59,742 bases of DNA from Actinomycetes bacterium (GCA_021803345.1 JAJZLS010000041.1:1-59742); one strand, 5' to 3'. Shown: positions 32,121 through 42,535, counted from the stretch's first letter. Translations and numbers: made by a program. The notes: generated by a model not told the origin, from the sequence alone.

Positions 32121-32585
32121 CTACTTAGCAGTGAGTCTCTTTAAATCCTCTAAGACTTGCTGAGCATGACTTTGAGGATCAGATACCTCATATGAAACTT
32201 GTATTATTCCATCAGGATCTATCAGGTAGCTAATACGCTTTGGCAAACTTTCATACTGATCACCCGGTTCGCGCATCACTTGATAAAGCGGTCCAACTTT
32301 CTTTTCTGAATCACTTAGCAGCTGATACTTGAACCCCTGCTCCTGGGCAAATTTTCTATTCTCCTCAACCGAATCGAAAGATGCACCCAGAATTACCGTC
32401 CCTAGCTCCTGTAAATCTTGGGATCTGTCACGCAGACCCTGACCTTCGATGGTTCAGCCAGGAGTCCCAGCTTTGGGATACCACCAAAGCAGAACCCACT
32501 TGCCTTTAAATGACGATAGCGACACCAAATTGCCAGATTGATCCGGCAAGGTGAAGTCTGGAGCCGCTGTAGTTGACTCTAGCAT
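32121..32585 (-). CDS. Probable selenocysteine-containing peroxiredoxin (PrxQ/Bcp type), in-frame TGA at codon 44
   Basis: Thiol/selenol peroxidase reducing hydroperoxides. The frame begins MLESTTAAPDFTLPDQSG and runs 155 codons to TAG. A single in-frame TGA at 32454-32456 (codon 44) falls exactly where the family has its peroxidatic Cys: WYPKAGTPG-U-TIEGQGLRD, compared with the canonical YPKxxTPGC-T-E-C-FRD. Homology continues unbroken after it (GASFDSVEENRKFAQ, LLSDSEKKVG, KRISYLIDPDG). The PrxQ resolving Cys five residues on is Gln. A GAAAGG lies eight bases before the ATG. A hairpin with a GGUCU loop follows the TGA. Readthrough by selenocysteine is therefore the best reading; a nonsense pseudogene is the alternative. 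The window shows no sel genes. Confidence 0.82.
32423..32450 (-). promoter_or_regulatory. SECIS-like hairpin for selenocysteine insertion
   Basis: Starting four bases after the TGA, ATC pairs with GAT and GTCA with TGAC around a loop GGGTCTGCG. The loop contains GGTCT 16-20 bases after the TGA. The E. coli fdhF SECIS presents the same GGUCU, followed by GC, in its loop 19 bases after its UGA. The match to the SelB-recognised loop was made by eye; folding energy was not computed. Confidence 0.65.
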
Positions 32586-32730
32586 GTTCGATACCTTTCA
32601 CCTAGTTTTACTATGCAAGCTTATCTGATTATTTGCCTTACTTCAGAAATACTCCTATCTAATACCAGATACCCGCATCAGACGAAATGCCCCGGTTGGC
32701 GACTATCTTCTATTCCGGAGGTTTTATAAA

Positions 32731-33135
32731 GTGCTTGCGTCTGCAATAAATGGAATCCGTCTCAGCATTCACGTTTTAGCCGCAACGGTATGGGTTGGCG
32801 GCCAGATTACACTTGGGGGTCTGGTACCAAGCATCAGGAAGGTATCGCCGGAGGCGATATCTGCTGTAACCAAGGCTTTTGGACGGCTTTCGTGGCCCGC
32901 TTTTTGGATACTGGTTTTGACTGGATTCTGGAATATCGGTGCAGTCAATATCAATTCCCAGTCAACAGCATGGCAGATAGTTCTATATGTAAAGATATTT
33001 ATCGTGATTGTCTCCGGTGGATCAGCGTATCTGCATACAAAGTCAAAGACAACCAGGTCCCTGGCGATTTGGGGCGCAATTTCCGGCCTTTCAGCGGTTT
33101 CAGCACTTGTTATGGGCGTTTTCCTCGCCAACTAA
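32731..33135 (+). CDS. Small integral membrane protein, CopD-like
   Basis: A 134-residue protein with four predicted membrane helices (about 9-30, 50-70, 80-100, 112-133). The first helix contains HVLAATVWVGGQ, and KAFGRLSWPAFWILVLTG follows, a pattern seen in copper-resistance D and related haem/copper membrane proteins. It starts with GTG at 32731 after a GGAGG at good spacing. It diverges from the selenoprotein gene. Metal transport or haem binding is possible but not shown. Confidence 0.75.
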   Translation: MLASAINGIRLSIHVLAATVWVGGQITLGGLVPSIRKVSPEAISAVTKAFGRLSWPAFWILVLTGFWNIGAVNINSQSTAWQIVLYVKIFIVIVSGGSAYLHTKSKTTRSLAIWGAISGLSAVSALVMGVFLAN

Positions 33136-33269
33136 TCTCCGAATGTTTTTACAGCAGAGATCTGCTCACTTATAGATAAAATTAATATCTGTCATCGCTC
33201 GAGCCAATGTCGTCTCGGACGAAGCCAGAGAAGTAAAACTATTCGATCGAGATGACGGGTTTAAAATAC

Positions 33270-36200
33270 ATGAGCAAAAATCCCAAAAATTTTGGACTAT
33301 ATAACTCTGAGTTCGAACATGATGCCTGTGGTGTTGCATTTGTAGCCAACATGAAAGGTGATAAGTCCCACGACATTGTAGAAAAGGGACTTACCGCACT
33401 TCTAAACCTTGAGCACAGGGGTGCTTCAGGGGCTGAAGTCAATACCGGTGACGGCGCCGGGATTCTGATTCAGATACCCGACAAATTCTTCCGTGAAAAT
33501 GCAGACTTTGAACTTCCGGCACCTGGTTTCTACGCAGTTGGAAATATGTTTATCCAAAAGGGATCCGAGCAGGCCGTACAAGAGGTAATTGCCAAAACTG
33601 CTGCCGAAGAAGGCGTAAAGATACTTGGCTACAGGGTGGTTCCGACCGATAACTCAACTCTAGGGATAACCGCTCTTTCAGTTGAACCTTCAGTCATCCA
33701 GCTCTTTATCGCTGGCGAAGCCAACCAAAGCGGGATAGAACTGGAACGGCTTGTCTATGTATTCAGGAAAAGGGTTGAGAACTCAACTGATGCAGTGTAT
33801 TTCTCATCACTTTCCTCTAGAACCATTGTCTATAAAGGCATGCTTACCACCCCTCAGGTGTCGGAGTATTACCTGGACATATCTGATCCAAGCTTCGAAT
33901 CGGCCCTTGCCCTGGTTCACTCCAGATTTTCTACTAATACCTTCCCCTCCTGGCCTTTGGCACACCCCTATCGCCTGATAGCTCATAATGGGGAGATCAA
34001 TACGCTAAGAGGCAATAGGAACTGGATGACGGCACGGGAGGCAATGCTTGAGAGCAAAACAATTCCGGGTGACCTAAAGAGAATTGTTCCGATTATCACT
34101 CCCGAGGCTTCTGATTCCGCCTCATTTGATGAAGTGCTTGAACTTCTTCACCTTGACGGCCGCAGCCTGGCGCATGCAGTTTTGATGATGATTCCGGAAG
34201 CCTGGGAAAACCACGAGTCAATGGATCCCAAGAAAAAGGCATTTTACCAGTACCATGCGTCCATCATGGAACCATGGGATGGTCCAGCGTCCATAGCATT
34301 TACTGACGGTACCGTAATCGGAGCTGTCCTCGATAGAAATGGTCTGCGCCCCTCCAGATACTGGGTTACTTCAGACGATCTCGTGGTCATGGCCTCCGAA
34401 GTCGGGGTATTAGACATCGAGCCAAGAAAAGTAATCCAAAAGGGACGGCTGCAGCCAGGACGAATGTTCCTTGTAAATACGGCCGAAGGCCGAATAGTTT
34501 CTGATGAGGAAATAAAGAGCACCTTGGCTTCGGAAATGCCGTACCAGAAGTGGATAGACGAAAATCTTGTATCAATTGACGATCTGCCCCCAAGACACAT
34601 GCTGGTTCCACAACACTCCTCAATAGTTCAGAGGCAGCGTATGTTTGGTTACACCCAGGAAGACATGCGACTGATTGTTGGACCGATGGCAAAAACTGGA
34701 GTGGAACCGATCGGTTCCATGGGTTCAGATACACCACCCGCAGTTCTTTCAGATCGCTGCAGGCTGTTATACGACTATTTCCACCAGTTATTTGCCCAGG
34801 TTACCAACCCGCCACTGGATGCAATCCGTGAGGAACTGGTCACGTCACTTTCAAATACTATTGGACCATCAGGAAACATTCTCGACCCGGGCCCGGAATC
34901 GATTCGTCAGATTCAGGTGCCATTTCCAATTATCGACAACGACCAACTGGCAAAGTTGGTATACATCAACGAAAACGGAGAGACTCCCGGGTTCAAATCA
35001 CACGTGGTTGACGGTCTTTACCCAATTGCCAAGGGAGGCCCGGGTCTTAAAGAAGCGATCACCCAAATACGCCAATCTGTCAGTGCCGCAATTAAAGATG
35101 GCGCTAACATCATCATTCTTTCGGATCGCCTGGTCACCGAAGAGCTGGCACCAATACCATCGCTACTTTTGCTTTCCGCAGTTCACCATCATTTGATCCG
35201 CACCGGAGACCGCACCAAGGTAGCCCTTGTGATTGAGACTGGTGAAGCTCGGGAAGTCCACCACATGGCTTTACTTGTGAGCTATGGTGCTTCAGCGATC
35301 AACCCCTATCTTGCATTTGAATCTGTGGTTGATTTGATCAGAGAGGGCATTCTCACAGATATCACACCTAATAAAGCAGTCAAAAACTACATAAAAGCTG
35401 CCGGCAAGGGAATTCTGAAGGTGATGTCCAAGATGGGCATATCCACCGTCGCCTCGTACACCGGGGCCCAGGTCTTTGAGGCCATCGGATTGTCACGGGA
35501 ACTCGTCGACGAGTACTTTGTAGGCACGACCAGCCGAATAGGCGGAATTAACCTTGACGTTATTTCAAAGGAAGTGGCGACCCGGCACCACCTTGCGTTC
35601 CCAAAGCATCCTGAGGAACTTGCACATCGGTCCCTTGAAGTTGGAGGGGAATACCAGTGGAGAAGAGAAGGGGAATACCACCTGTTCAACCCTGAAACGG
35701 TGTTCAAGCTTCAGCACTCAACCCGCCAACGCAGATATGACGTGTTCAGTGACTACAGCAGATTAATAAATGACCAGTCGAAGAGAATGGCCACAATCAG
35801 AGGTCTGTTCGAACTCAAAACCGAAGGCAGAAACCCAATACCGATCAACGAAGTGGAACCGATATCTGAAATAGTCAAGCGTTTTGCCACCGGTGCCATG
35901 TCATATGGTTCGATTTCCGCAGAGGCGCACGAAACTCTGGCCATCGCTATGAACCGCTTAGGGGCAAAATCCAACACCGGTGAGGGTGGAGAAGATCCGG
36001 AACGGTTCATTCCCCTTGAAAACGGTGATTCAAAAAAGAGTGCCATAAAGCAGGTCGCTTCGGGACGATTCGGAGTTACCAGTGAATTCTTAGTTAACGC
36101 CGAAGACATTCAGATTAAAATGGCGCAAGGAGCAAAGCCGGGAGAAGGTGGCCAGCTGCCTGGTGACAAGGTGTATCCCTGGATTGCCAAGACTCGTTAT

Positions 36201-37799
36201 TCAACCCCTGGTGTGGGACTGATTTCACCTCCTCCCCACCACGATATATATTCGATCGAAGATCTGGCTCAGCTTATCTACGACCTAAAGTGCTCCAATC
36301 CATCCGCACGAATCCACGTGAAGTTGGTTGCCGAGGTTGGAGTGGGCACGGTGGCTGCGGGTGTGGCTAAAGCGCACTCGGACGTGGTACTTATCTCAGG
36401 TTTTGACGGTGGTACTGGAGCGTCCCCGCTCACATCGCTAAAGCATGCCGGCATACCATGGGAGCTTGGACTTGCAGAAACCCAGCAAACTCTTCTGGCT
36501 AACAATCTGCGCGACCGAATTGTTGTCCAGGTAGACGGCCAGCTCAAAACTGGACGAGACGTAATCATTGCAGCACTTTTAGGTGCTGAAGAATTCGGAT
36601 TCTCTACTGCCCCACTGGTAGTTTCAGGATGCATCATGATGAGAGTATGCCATCTGGACACTTGCCCTGTTGGAGTGGCTACCCAGAATCCGGAGCTGAG
36701 AAAACGATTCTCCGGTAAGCCGGAGTTTGTAGTTACATTCTTTGAATATATTGCCGAAGAGGTACGTCAGTATCTTGCACAGTTAGGGTTTAGAACCCTG
36801 AATGAAGCAATAGGCCATGTGGAGTTGATCGAAGCTAAAAAGGCCATCGACCATTGGAAAGCATCAGGGCTGGATCTGTCTCCGCTATTCGAGATGCCAC
36901 AGCTTGAAGAAGGTGCGTCTCTGTTTGCCACCTCAAAGCAGGACCATGCACTTGATAAAGCTTTGGACAATGAGCTGATCGAGGCATGTCGTCCAGCTCT
37001 GTATGACAAATCTCTGGTGCGGGCCTCCTTCCCAATCAAAAACGTCAACCGAACTGTTGGCACGATGCTGGGCTCTGAATTGACCCGTCTTCATGGTGGT
37101 GTCGGACTCCCCAATGACAGCATTTGGCTAACCTTCAATGGCTCTGCCGGACAAAGCTTCGGGGCATTTGTTCCAAAAGGTATAACGCTGGAACTGATAG
37201 GAGACTCAAACGACTATGTCGGCAAGGGATTATCGGGAGGGAAAATTATTATCAAGCCCGACCCCACAGCACCTTTCATCCCAGAGGACAACATCATCGC
37301 AGGAAACGTGATACTCTACGGAGCCACATCAGGTCAAACCTATATTCGGGGAATTGTTGGCGAACGATTCGCGGTCAGGAACTCGGGAGCAGTTGCTGTC
37401 GTCGAAGGCATTGGCGATCACGGATGTGAATACATGACCGGCGGAAGAGTAGTAATAATAGGTCCAACCGGCAGGAACTTTGGGGCTGGAATGTCCGGCG
37501 GCGAGGCATACGTCTACGATCCTAACTACAAGTTTGAGTCACTTGTGAACCATGAGATGGTGGATCTCGACCCTCTTGAGCTGGATGACAGGAATTGGCT
37601 GGCCAAAACTCTTTCGGATCATGTTGCATATACCGGCTCTACCGTTGCAGAAAAGATCCTTGAAAACTTCGACGTGGAAGTAAACCGATTCATAAAGGTA
37701 TTCCCCCGTGATTACAAAAGGGTGCTTCTTGCAAAAGAAGCCGCCAGGGTACAAGGCGGAACCGAAAAAGTCGTGTTCACTCCAGACAAATCAGTTTAA
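33270..37799 (+). CDS. gltB: Glutamate synthase (NADPH) large chain
   Basis: Makes two glutamates from glutamine and 2-oxoglutarate. The N-terminal Ntn glutaminase starts at Cys20 (EHDACGVAF) after a short propeptide. The central and FMN-binding synthase domains follow, including [14 protein letters not shown] and [11 protein letters not shown] near 890-930. The 3Fe-4S cysteines are in [17 protein letters not shown] near 1120. The beta-helix GXGXG domain is at the C-terminus. The ATG at 33270 is chosen because it gives the usual propeptide; an ATG six codons upstream (33252) is also open. It is followed by gltD after 23 bases. Confidence 0.96.
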   Translation: MSKNPKNFGLYNSEFEHDACGVAFVANMKGDKSHDIVEKGLTALLNLEHRGASGAEVNTGDGAGILIQIPDKFFRENADFELPAPGFYAVGNMFIQKGSEQAVQEVIAKTAAEEGVKILGYRVVPTDNSTLGITALSVEPSVIQLFIAGEANQSGIELERLVYVFRKRVENSTDAVYFSSLSSRTIVYKGMLTTPQVSEYYLDISDPSFESALALVHSRFSTNTFPSWPLAHPYRLIAHNGEINTLRGNRNWMTAREAMLESKTIPGDLKRIVPIITPEASDSASFDEVLELLHLDGRSLAHAVLMMIPEAWENHESMDPKKKAFYQYHASIMEPWDGPASIAFTDGTVIGAVLDRNGLRPSRYWVTSDDLVVMASEVGVLDIEPRKVIQKGRLQPGRMFLVNTAEGRIVSDEEIKSTLASEMPYQKWIDENLVSIDDLPPRHMLVPQHSSIVQRQRMFGYTQEDMRLIVGPMAKTGVEPIGSMGSDTPPAVLSDRCRLLYDYFHQLFAQVTNPPLDAIREELVTSLSNTIGPSGNILDPGPESIRQIQVPFPIIDNDQLAKLVYINENGETPGFKSHVVDGLYPIAKGGPGLKEAITQIRQSVSAAIKDGANIIILSDRLVTEELAPIPSLLLLSAVHHHLIRTGDRTKVALVIETGEAREVHHMALLVSYGASAINPYLAFESVVDLIREGILTDITPNKAVKNYIKAAGKGILKVMSKMGISTVASYTGAQVFEAIGLSRELVDEYFVGTTSRIGGINLDVISKEVATRHHLAFPKHPEELAHRSLEVGGEYQWRREGEYHLFNPETVFKLQHSTRQRRYDVFSDYSRLINDQSKRMATIRGLFELKTEGRNPIPINEVEPISEIVKRFATGAMSYGSISAEAHETLAIAMNRLGAKSNTGEGGEDPERFIPLENGDSKKSAIKQVASGRFGVTSEFLVNAEDIQIKMAQGAKPGEGGQLPGDKVYPWIAKTRYSTPGVGLISPPPHHDIYSIEDLAQLIYDLKCSNPSARIHVKLVAEVGVGTVAAGVAKAHSDVVLISGFDGGTGASPLTSLKHAGIPWELGLAETQQTLLANNLRDRIVVQVDGQLKTGRDVIIAALLGAEEFGFSTAPLVVSGCIMMRVCHLDTCPVGVATQNPELRKRFSGKPEFVVTFFEYIAEEVRQYLAQLGFRTLNEAIGHVELIEAKKAIDHWKASGLDLSPLFEMPQLEEGASLFATSKQDHALDKALDNELIEACRPALYDKSLVRASFPIKNVNRTVGTMLGSELTRLHGGVGLPNDSIWLTFNGSAGQSFGAFVPKGITLELIGDSNDYVGKGLSGGKIIIKPDPTAPFIPEDNIIAGNVILYGATSGQTYIRGIVGERFAVRNSGAVAVVEGIGDHGCEYMTGGRVVIIGPTGRNFGAGMSGGEAYVYDPNYKFESLVNHEMVDLDPLELDDRNWLAKTLSDHVAYTGSTVAEKILENFDVEVNRFIKVFPRDYKRVLLAKEAARVQGGTEKVVFTPDKSV

Positions 37800-37822
37800 A
37801 CAACAGGCTAAAGGAATATATA

Positions 37823-39292
37823 ATGGCTGACCCTAAGGGATTCTTGAAATATGAACGGGCCACACCGACCCGAAGACCCTCTGAACTTAGAATTCGCGAT
37901 TGGAAAGAAGTATATAACCCCTTTCCTGAAAATGCTTTGCAGGTACAAGCTGCGCGATGCATGGACTGCGGCATTCCATTTTGCCATCTGGGATGTCCAC
38001 TGGGGAACCTGATTCCAGAGTGGAACGACCTTTCATATCGGTCGAACTGGAGAGAGGCAACAGACAGACTCCAGGCCACCAATAACTTTCCGGAATTTAC
38101 TGGACGCCTTTGCCCGGCTCCATGTGAAGCAGCCTGCGTGCTGGGAATTAATTCAGATCCAGTTTCAATTAAAACAGTTGAACAATACCTGGCTGACAAA
38201 GCTGCCGCAGAGGGCTGGATCGCTCCAGTAAAGCCAACGGCAAAGACTGGCAAAAAAGTGGCGGTTATTGGATCAGGACCGTCGGGACTGGCTGCTGCCC
38301 AACAGTTGACCCGCGCTGGTCATGATGTAACGGTATATGAAAGAGCTGACAGAATAGGTGGCCTGCTGAGATACGGGATTCCTGAATTCAAGATGGAGAA
38401 GGCAGTGCTTGAGCGCCGCTTGAACCAAATGAGAGGGGAGGGAACCATATTTGTAACAGGTGCTGAAGTGGGGAAAAATCTGGATCAACAGGTTTTGATT
38501 GACAGCAATGACGCAGTAGTTGTCGCCATTGGCTCAACCATAGGACGGGACCTCCCGGCACCTGGAAGAGAACTCACAGGGATCTATCAGGCAATGGAAT
38601 ACCTGCCCCTTTCGAACAGGGTTCAAGAAGGAGATATCGCCTCATCGCCTATTGATGCAAATGGCAAAAAAGTTGTGATAATAGGAGGAGGAGACACCGG
38701 AGCTGACTGTTTAGGCACCGCGCATCGCCAAGGTGCAGAATCAGTTGTCCAACTTGAAATTCTTCCACGCCCACCTGAAGTGCGGCACGAATCCACTCCA
38801 TGGCCAACTTGGCCTTTGATGTACAGAACTTCCTCCGCCCACGAAGAAGGAGGAATCAGAGAATTTTCGGTAAATACCGAAAGATTCCTCGCCAACGAAG
38901 ATGGCTCCGTTCGAGCAATTCTGGTCCACAGGGTCGAGACGGTCGTAGAAAATGGGCGTCCCAGTTTCAAGAAAGTTGAGAACAGCGAGTTCGAAATCGA
39001 ATGCGATCTGGTCTTTCTGGCAATGGGATTTCTTGGACCAGAAAAGGATGGATTGATCGAAAAACTCGGTGTCCAACTGGATCAACGAGGAAACATTGCA
39101 ACTACCTCTACCTGGAACACCAACGTTCCAAAAGTTTTTGCAGCGGGTGATGCACGCAGAGGCCAGAGCCTAATTGTGTGGGCAATTGCTGAGGGCCGGT
39201 CAGTAGCGAGGGCGGTCGATCAGTTTTTGATGGGCGACTCCGACTTACCGGCTCCTCTCACGGTAGACGACAGACCAATCGCTGTTTTGTAG
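37823..39292 (+). CDS. gltD: Glutamate synthase (NADPH) small chain
   Basis: Feeds electrons from NADPH to GltB. The N-terminal half has cysteine clusters for 4Fe-4S centres (CMDCGIPFCHLGCPLGN near 50 and CPAPCEAAC near 100). The FAD motif VIGSGPSGLAAAQQL (about 151) and the NADPH motif IIGGGDTGADCLG (about 291) follow. The 489-residue length is typical. An AAAGGA precedes the ATG. It ends 44 bases before tRNA-Arg. Confidence 0.96.
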   Translation: MADPKGFLKYERATPTRRPSELRIRDWKEVYNPFPENALQVQAARCMDCGIPFCHLGCPLGNLIPEWNDLSYRSNWREATDRLQATNNFPEFTGRLCPAPCEAACVLGINSDPVSIKTVEQYLADKAAAEGWIAPVKPTAKTGKKVAVIGSGPSGLAAAQQLTRAGHDVTVYERADRIGGLLRYGIPEFKMEKAVLERRLNQMRGEGTIFVTGAEVGKNLDQQVLIDSNDAVVVAIGSTIGRDLPAPGRELTGIYQAMEYLPLSNRVQEGDIASSPIDANGKKVVIIGGGDTGADCLGTAHRQGAESVVQLEILPRPPEVRHESTPWPTWPLMYRTSSAHEEGGIREFSVNTERFLANEDGSVRAILVHRVETVVENGRPSFKKVENSEFEIECDLVFLAMGFLGPEKDGLIEKLGVQLDQRGNIATTSTWNTNVPKVFAAGDARRGQSLIVWAIAEGRSVARAVDQFLMGDSDLPAPLTVDDRPIAVL

Positions 39293-39336
39293 CAGAACCG
39301 GATCAATGATACGGCTATCCTTGTAAGTCGTCATAT

Positions 39337-39413
39337 GCGCTCGTAGCTCAGCGGATTAGAGCATCTGACTACGGATCAGAAGGTCGGGGGTTCGAATCCC
39401 TCCGAGCGCGCCA
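39337..39413 (+). tRNA. tRNA-Arg(ACG)
   Basis: A 77-nt cloverleaf. GCGCTCG pairs with CGAGCGC, the discriminator is G, and CCA is encoded. The anticodon loop CTACGGA holds ACG at 39371-39373, whose A34 would be changed to inosine by TadA. An integrase gene begins 76 bases after the CCA, so the 3' half is a likely attachment site. Confidence 0.96.
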
Positions 39414-39450
39414 GGTAGATATAGGTTTTTGAGTTTTGATAGTTGACTCG

Positions 39451-39470
39451 ACCAACATTAAACCAACATT
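39451..39470. repeat. Tandem ACCAACATT repeats between tRNA-Arg and integrase
   Basis: Two exact 9-mers ACCAACATT begin at 39451 and 39462, 11 bases apart, about one helical turn. They lie where integrase or excisionase arm sites are usually found. Function is inferred from position. Confidence 0.4.
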
Positions 39471-39488
39471 TTATGATACGATATTGTC

Positions 39489-40631
39489 ATGCGAGGGTCG
39501 ATCAGAGAGAAGCGACCGGGCGTTTGGGAACTGCGAGTTGAACTACCCAACGACCCAGTCACAGGAGCACGACGTCAAAAATATTCGACCGTCAAGGGTC
39601 CAAAGCGCAAAGCTCAGTTCGAATTACAAAAGCTACTGGTCGATGCCAAAGATGCCAAAGCTCGGGCATCGAGTGCCAGTGTCGAATATGTGATTAATGC
39701 TTGGTACGAAGCAGCAGAGGGAAGGCTCACTCCTAAGACTGCCTCTAATTACGAGTGGCGAGTCCGAAGGAATATTCTTCCTTCTCTTGGGAAAATCCAA
39801 GTCGATGAACTCACACCTGCTCACATCGACAAGCTCTACCGTGAACTTGAGGTCAAGGGCGACAGCCCAGCTGGCATCCGTCAAACCCACGCAATCCTGA
39901 GAAGTGCCCTGAATCAGGCCGTCAAGTGGGGATGGCTCGACTCGAATCCGGCCTTGCGTGCCAGCCCTCCGAGACTACCCCAAAAGGATATGGCTTCAAT
40001 CTCCGTCGAACAACTCGCGGTTTTGATCCGAGATGCTGAACAAGCCAATCCACAGTGGGCAGCGATGATTGCACTGGCTGCGGTATCGGGACTGAGACGC
40101 GGAGAACTACTAGGGCTCAAATGGAGCGACATCGAGGACAATTCGATTCGGATAAGGCGCTCACTTGGCTACACGCCTAAAGACGGCATATTCGAAGGAC
40201 CAACCAAGACTCGCCAGACACGTCGAGTTGCATTAGATCAGGTTGGAATGGCCATTATTGAAAGGCAGAAAGAAGAGATCAGATTCGCTGCCGATAAGGT
40301 CGGGTCTTTGGTTGCGGAAGATCCATACCTGTTCTCACCGGAGCCAGATGGGGCTAAACCATTCCATCCTGATTCGATAAGTAAGGTCTTTCGTCGAATA
40401 GCGGACGCTCATGGTTGGAGAGAAATTCACTTCCATTCGCTCCGTCACTTCTCGGCCAGCGAGATGATTGCCGCGGGAGTCGACGTCAGAACTGTTGCAG
40501 CACGACTCGGCCATGCCGATGCTTCGATAACACTGAGAGTATACGCCCACGCCCTTCCAGAGCGAGACCGGGCGGCAGCGGAGATACTTGGCTCAAGAAT
40601 TTCCTTTCCAAAATCAATCGATCGCGCATAA
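39489..40631 (+). CDS. Tyrosine recombinase (phage-type integrase)
   Basis: Site-specific recombinase that would insert and excise the element at tRNA-Arg. It shows an N-terminal AP2-like arm-binding part (about 1-60), a SAM-like core-binding domain (about 62-150) and a catalytic domain with Arg in SGLRRGELLGLKW (about 203), HSLRHFSA (His and Arg about 316-319), LGHADASIT (His about 342) and the nucleophile Tyr in LRVYAHALP (about 351). At 380 residues all catalytic residues are present, so it may be active. It reads away from the tRNA and ends before a strong bidirectional terminator. Confidence 0.93.
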   Translation: MRGSIREKRPGVWELRVELPNDPVTGARRQKYSTVKGPKRKAQFELQKLLVDAKDAKARASSASVEYVINAWYEAAEGRLTPKTASNYEWRVRRNILPSLGKIQVDELTPAHIDKLYRELEVKGDSPAGIRQTHAILRSALNQAVKWGWLDSNPALRASPPRLPQKDMASISVEQLAVLIRDAEQANPQWAAMIALAAVSGLRRGELLGLKWSDIEDNSIRIRRSLGYTPKDGIFEGPTKTRQTRRVALDQVGMAIIERQKEEIRFAADKVGSLVAEDPYLFSPEPDGAKPFHPDSISKVFRRIADAHGWREIHFHSLRHFSASEMIAAGVDVRTVAARLGHADASITLRVYAHALPERDRAAAEILGSRISFPKSIDRA

Positions 40632-40771
40632 AACCTGGCCAAGGGAAATTGCCCGAAAGCTCAATTGAAACGAACATAAACTATTACATCCAACGCAAAG
40701 GCAAAGTAGATTTTGGTCATCTCGGAAACTTCCTTGTTGGTGTTTCTCAAACTAACCGATCCCTCCGTTTA

Positions 40772-40799
40772 GATGACCTCCGCTAAAGCGAAGGTCATC
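40772..40799. terminator. Bidirectional terminator after the integrase
   Basis: An 8-bp perfect stem GATGACCT / AGGTCATC encloses an inner GCT/AGC pair. It lies between the integrase end and the convergent HTH gene, with short A/T-rich flanks on both sides. Confidence 0.65.
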
Positions 40800-40821
40800 A
40801 TTTATGGGTTTGAGTGAGCAT

Positions 40822-41061
40822 CTAATCGTTGTAGTGATTATCAGCATCGTTCACATCAATACCTAAGATAGATTCGGAACCCAGGGCAATGATTTCAATC
40901 AGTTTGTCACGGGAAAACCGCCACTGGCCATTCGGAACTCTCCATGCCGGAATCAGACCATCTCGGGCCAGCCCCTGAATATGAGATACCGAACATCTGA
41001 GCAACCGAGCAGCTTCTTTGGAAACTAGAATCGGTTGATAGGTGGGATATGTACTAGTCAT
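40822..41061 (-). CDS. Excisionase-like helix-turn-helix protein (copy 1)
   Basis: A 79-residue DNA-binding protein of the excisionase/MerR-like wHTH family (HTH_17 type). It has VSKEAARLLRCSVSHIQGLARDGLIPA, then a wing NGQWRFSRDKLIEI. GGAGGAGA precedes the ATG. A paralogue lies at 46253-46459 with the same RLLRCSV, AREDLIPAWR and NGQWRF blocks. Its promoter carries the shared ATATGTATGCAC motif. A role in excision direction or element gene control is likely. Confidence 0.8.
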   Translation of the reverse strand: MTSTYPTYQPILVSKEAARLLRCSVSHIQGLARDGLIPAWRVPNGQWRFSRDKLIEIIALGSESILGIDVNDADNHYND

Positions 41062-41097
41062 TTTGATTTCTCCTCCGTACGTCTGACTTTGTAGTTC

Positions 41098-41126
41098 TTA
41101 TATATATATGTATGCACCAAGTGCAA
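41098..41126 (-). promoter_or_regulatory. Promoter of HTH copy 1 with shared motif
   Basis: On the minus strand TTGCAC (41121-41126) and ATATAA (41098-41103) are separated by 17 bases. The spacer contains the 12-mer ATATGTATGCAC (plus-strand reading, 41106-41117) that recurs upstream of two other minus-strand genes of the element. Confidence 0.55.
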
Positions 41127-41372
41127 AGGTGCTGGTCTTGGAAGTGCATCGGATTGTAAGCAACACCCGAAATGCAAGAAATTTTGTAGGTGGAAAATAT
41201 TCCGAAAAGTGGTTTCCGAGTCCTGCTTCATCCGGGTCCCGGCCTTTGCTTCCTTCAAAGTGATCCGAGCAACCACGAGTGAGTATTCGTTCAAGACCAC
41301 CCTGTGACCCAAGTATTAGTTGTGTTTGTGTCGTTTAGTTCTAGAATGGGTTGTACTTGAAAAGGAGTAACC

Positions 41373-41822
41373 ATGTCGATGCTGATGCCCCATGCGACAG
41401 ACCCGCTCGAGACACCTCGTGCCGCTCAGATCGAGGAACTGCTCCAGAAAATGCGAGAATCACATCTCACTCCGCGAATTTCGCTCGAGGGACAGAAAAT
41501 TACATTGCCTACAGAAGTAAATGAGGCAATTTTAGATATTCTTGAGCGCTTTGCCGAGGGCCATGGAGTCATCGTCGCCTCGATCGACTCGCTACTAACG
41601 ACGTCCCAGGCTGCTGAGCTTCTTGGAATTTCACGCACTTACATGATACGCCTGATCGATGAAGGTCGTATCCCAGTACAGTACCGGGGAACTCATAGGC
41701 GGGTACACCTTAAAGATGTAACGGAGTTCATGGAAACCTCTCGCAGAACGCGTGCCGACAAGCTGGACGCTATTGCGCAGTTGTCTGAACGTACTGGCCA
41801 ATACGACAGCGACCCCTTCTAG
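41373..41822 (+). CDS. Antitoxin with excisionase-type DNA-binding domain
   Basis: A 149-residue protein. Residues 65-120 form an excisionase-family HTH (TTSQAAELLGISRTYMIRLIDEG, then RGTHRRVHLKDVTEFM). The N-terminal 60 residues are a regulatory extension and the tail is charged. It lies 12 bases before a PIN-domain gene, the order expected for a type II pair in which the antitoxin binds DNA and the toxin. A ribosome binding site AAAGGAG precedes the ATG. Confidence 0.8.
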   Translation: MSMLMPHATDPLETPRAAQIEELLQKMRESHLTPRISLEGQKITLPTEVNEAILDILERFAEGHGVIVASIDSLLTTSQAAELLGISRTYMIRLIDEGRIPVQYRGTHRRVHLKDVTEFMETSRRTRADKLDAIAQLSERTGQYDSDPF

Positions 41823-41834
41823 ACGTGGGGTTTC

Positions 41835-42227
41835 GTGTTTTTTTTGGATGCGAATGTCATCATTCCTACTAGACGGCGAGACATTCTTCTGACTTTGGCA
41901 GAAGCGGACCTCTACGTCCCCTTATGGAGTAGCTCCTGCCTTGAGGAAATGGATAGGCACTTGCCCGAATCAATGACACTGGCAGACCGAGAGTTTCTTT
42001 TCAAAATGATGAATGAGGCGTTTCCAGAGTCACTCATCGAGTGGCCAAAAACAGTTGACGTGTCTGTGCGCCTAAAGATCAACGAGAAAGATCAACACAT
42101 CGTCGCTGCTGCTCTATGGGGCAAGTCCGACGCACTACTAACCAACGACGCCACTCTTCGGGATGAACTCATTGCCAGCAAGCTCATTGACAACACAACG
42201 ACTCATTACACTTCATTGGATTTCTAG
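41835..42227 (+). CDS. PIN-domain ribonuclease toxin
   Basis: A 130-residue PIN protein, the probable RNA-cutting toxin of the pair. Acidic residues for metal binding are Asp5 (FLDANV), Glu37/38, Asp86 and Asp99, with TNDATLRDEL near 103-112. It starts at a GTG (41835) 12 bases after the antitoxin stop, preceded by GTGGGG. The stop codon abuts a truncated transposase frame, so the last residues may have been altered by the insertion. Confidence 0.82.
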   Translation: MFFLDANVIIPTRRRDILLTLAEADLYVPLWSSSCLEEMDRHLPESMTLADREFLFKMMNEAFPESLIEWPKTVDVSVRLKINEKDQHIVAAALWGKSDALLTNDATLRDELIASKLIDNTTTHYTSLDF

Positions 42228-42535
42228 AGGAAATTGAAACGAGCATTGACAGTTCACTTTCCATCCACATCGTTTTAGACGATGGTTCCTCACACACCTC
42301 CAAGGCCTGGATAGCCGAACACCCTCGCTTTGTAATACATCACACCCCGACTCATGCCAGCTGGCTCAATCAGGTTGAAGCATTCTTTTCGATTCTGACC
42401 CGCAAACTTTTGCGCCGAGGGGAGTTCTCTCCCAAAGAGGATCTGGTTGAGAAAATGACGGCCTTCATCGATCACCATAGTAAAACGCCAACACCGTCCA
42501 AGTGGGTCTACAACGCCAAGCGACCAGCTGAATGA
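42228..42535 (+). pseudogene. IS630-family transposase, C-terminal fragment
   Basis: An open frame without a start encodes about 100 residues of an IS630 DDE transposase C-terminus: IHIVLDDGSSHTSKAWIA with the second catalytic Asp, then HHTPTHASWLNQVEAFFSI with the last acidic residue, and RKLLRRGEF. The N-terminal two thirds are missing. The frame begins at the PIN stop codon, marking a deletion or recombination junction. Confidence 0.85.
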
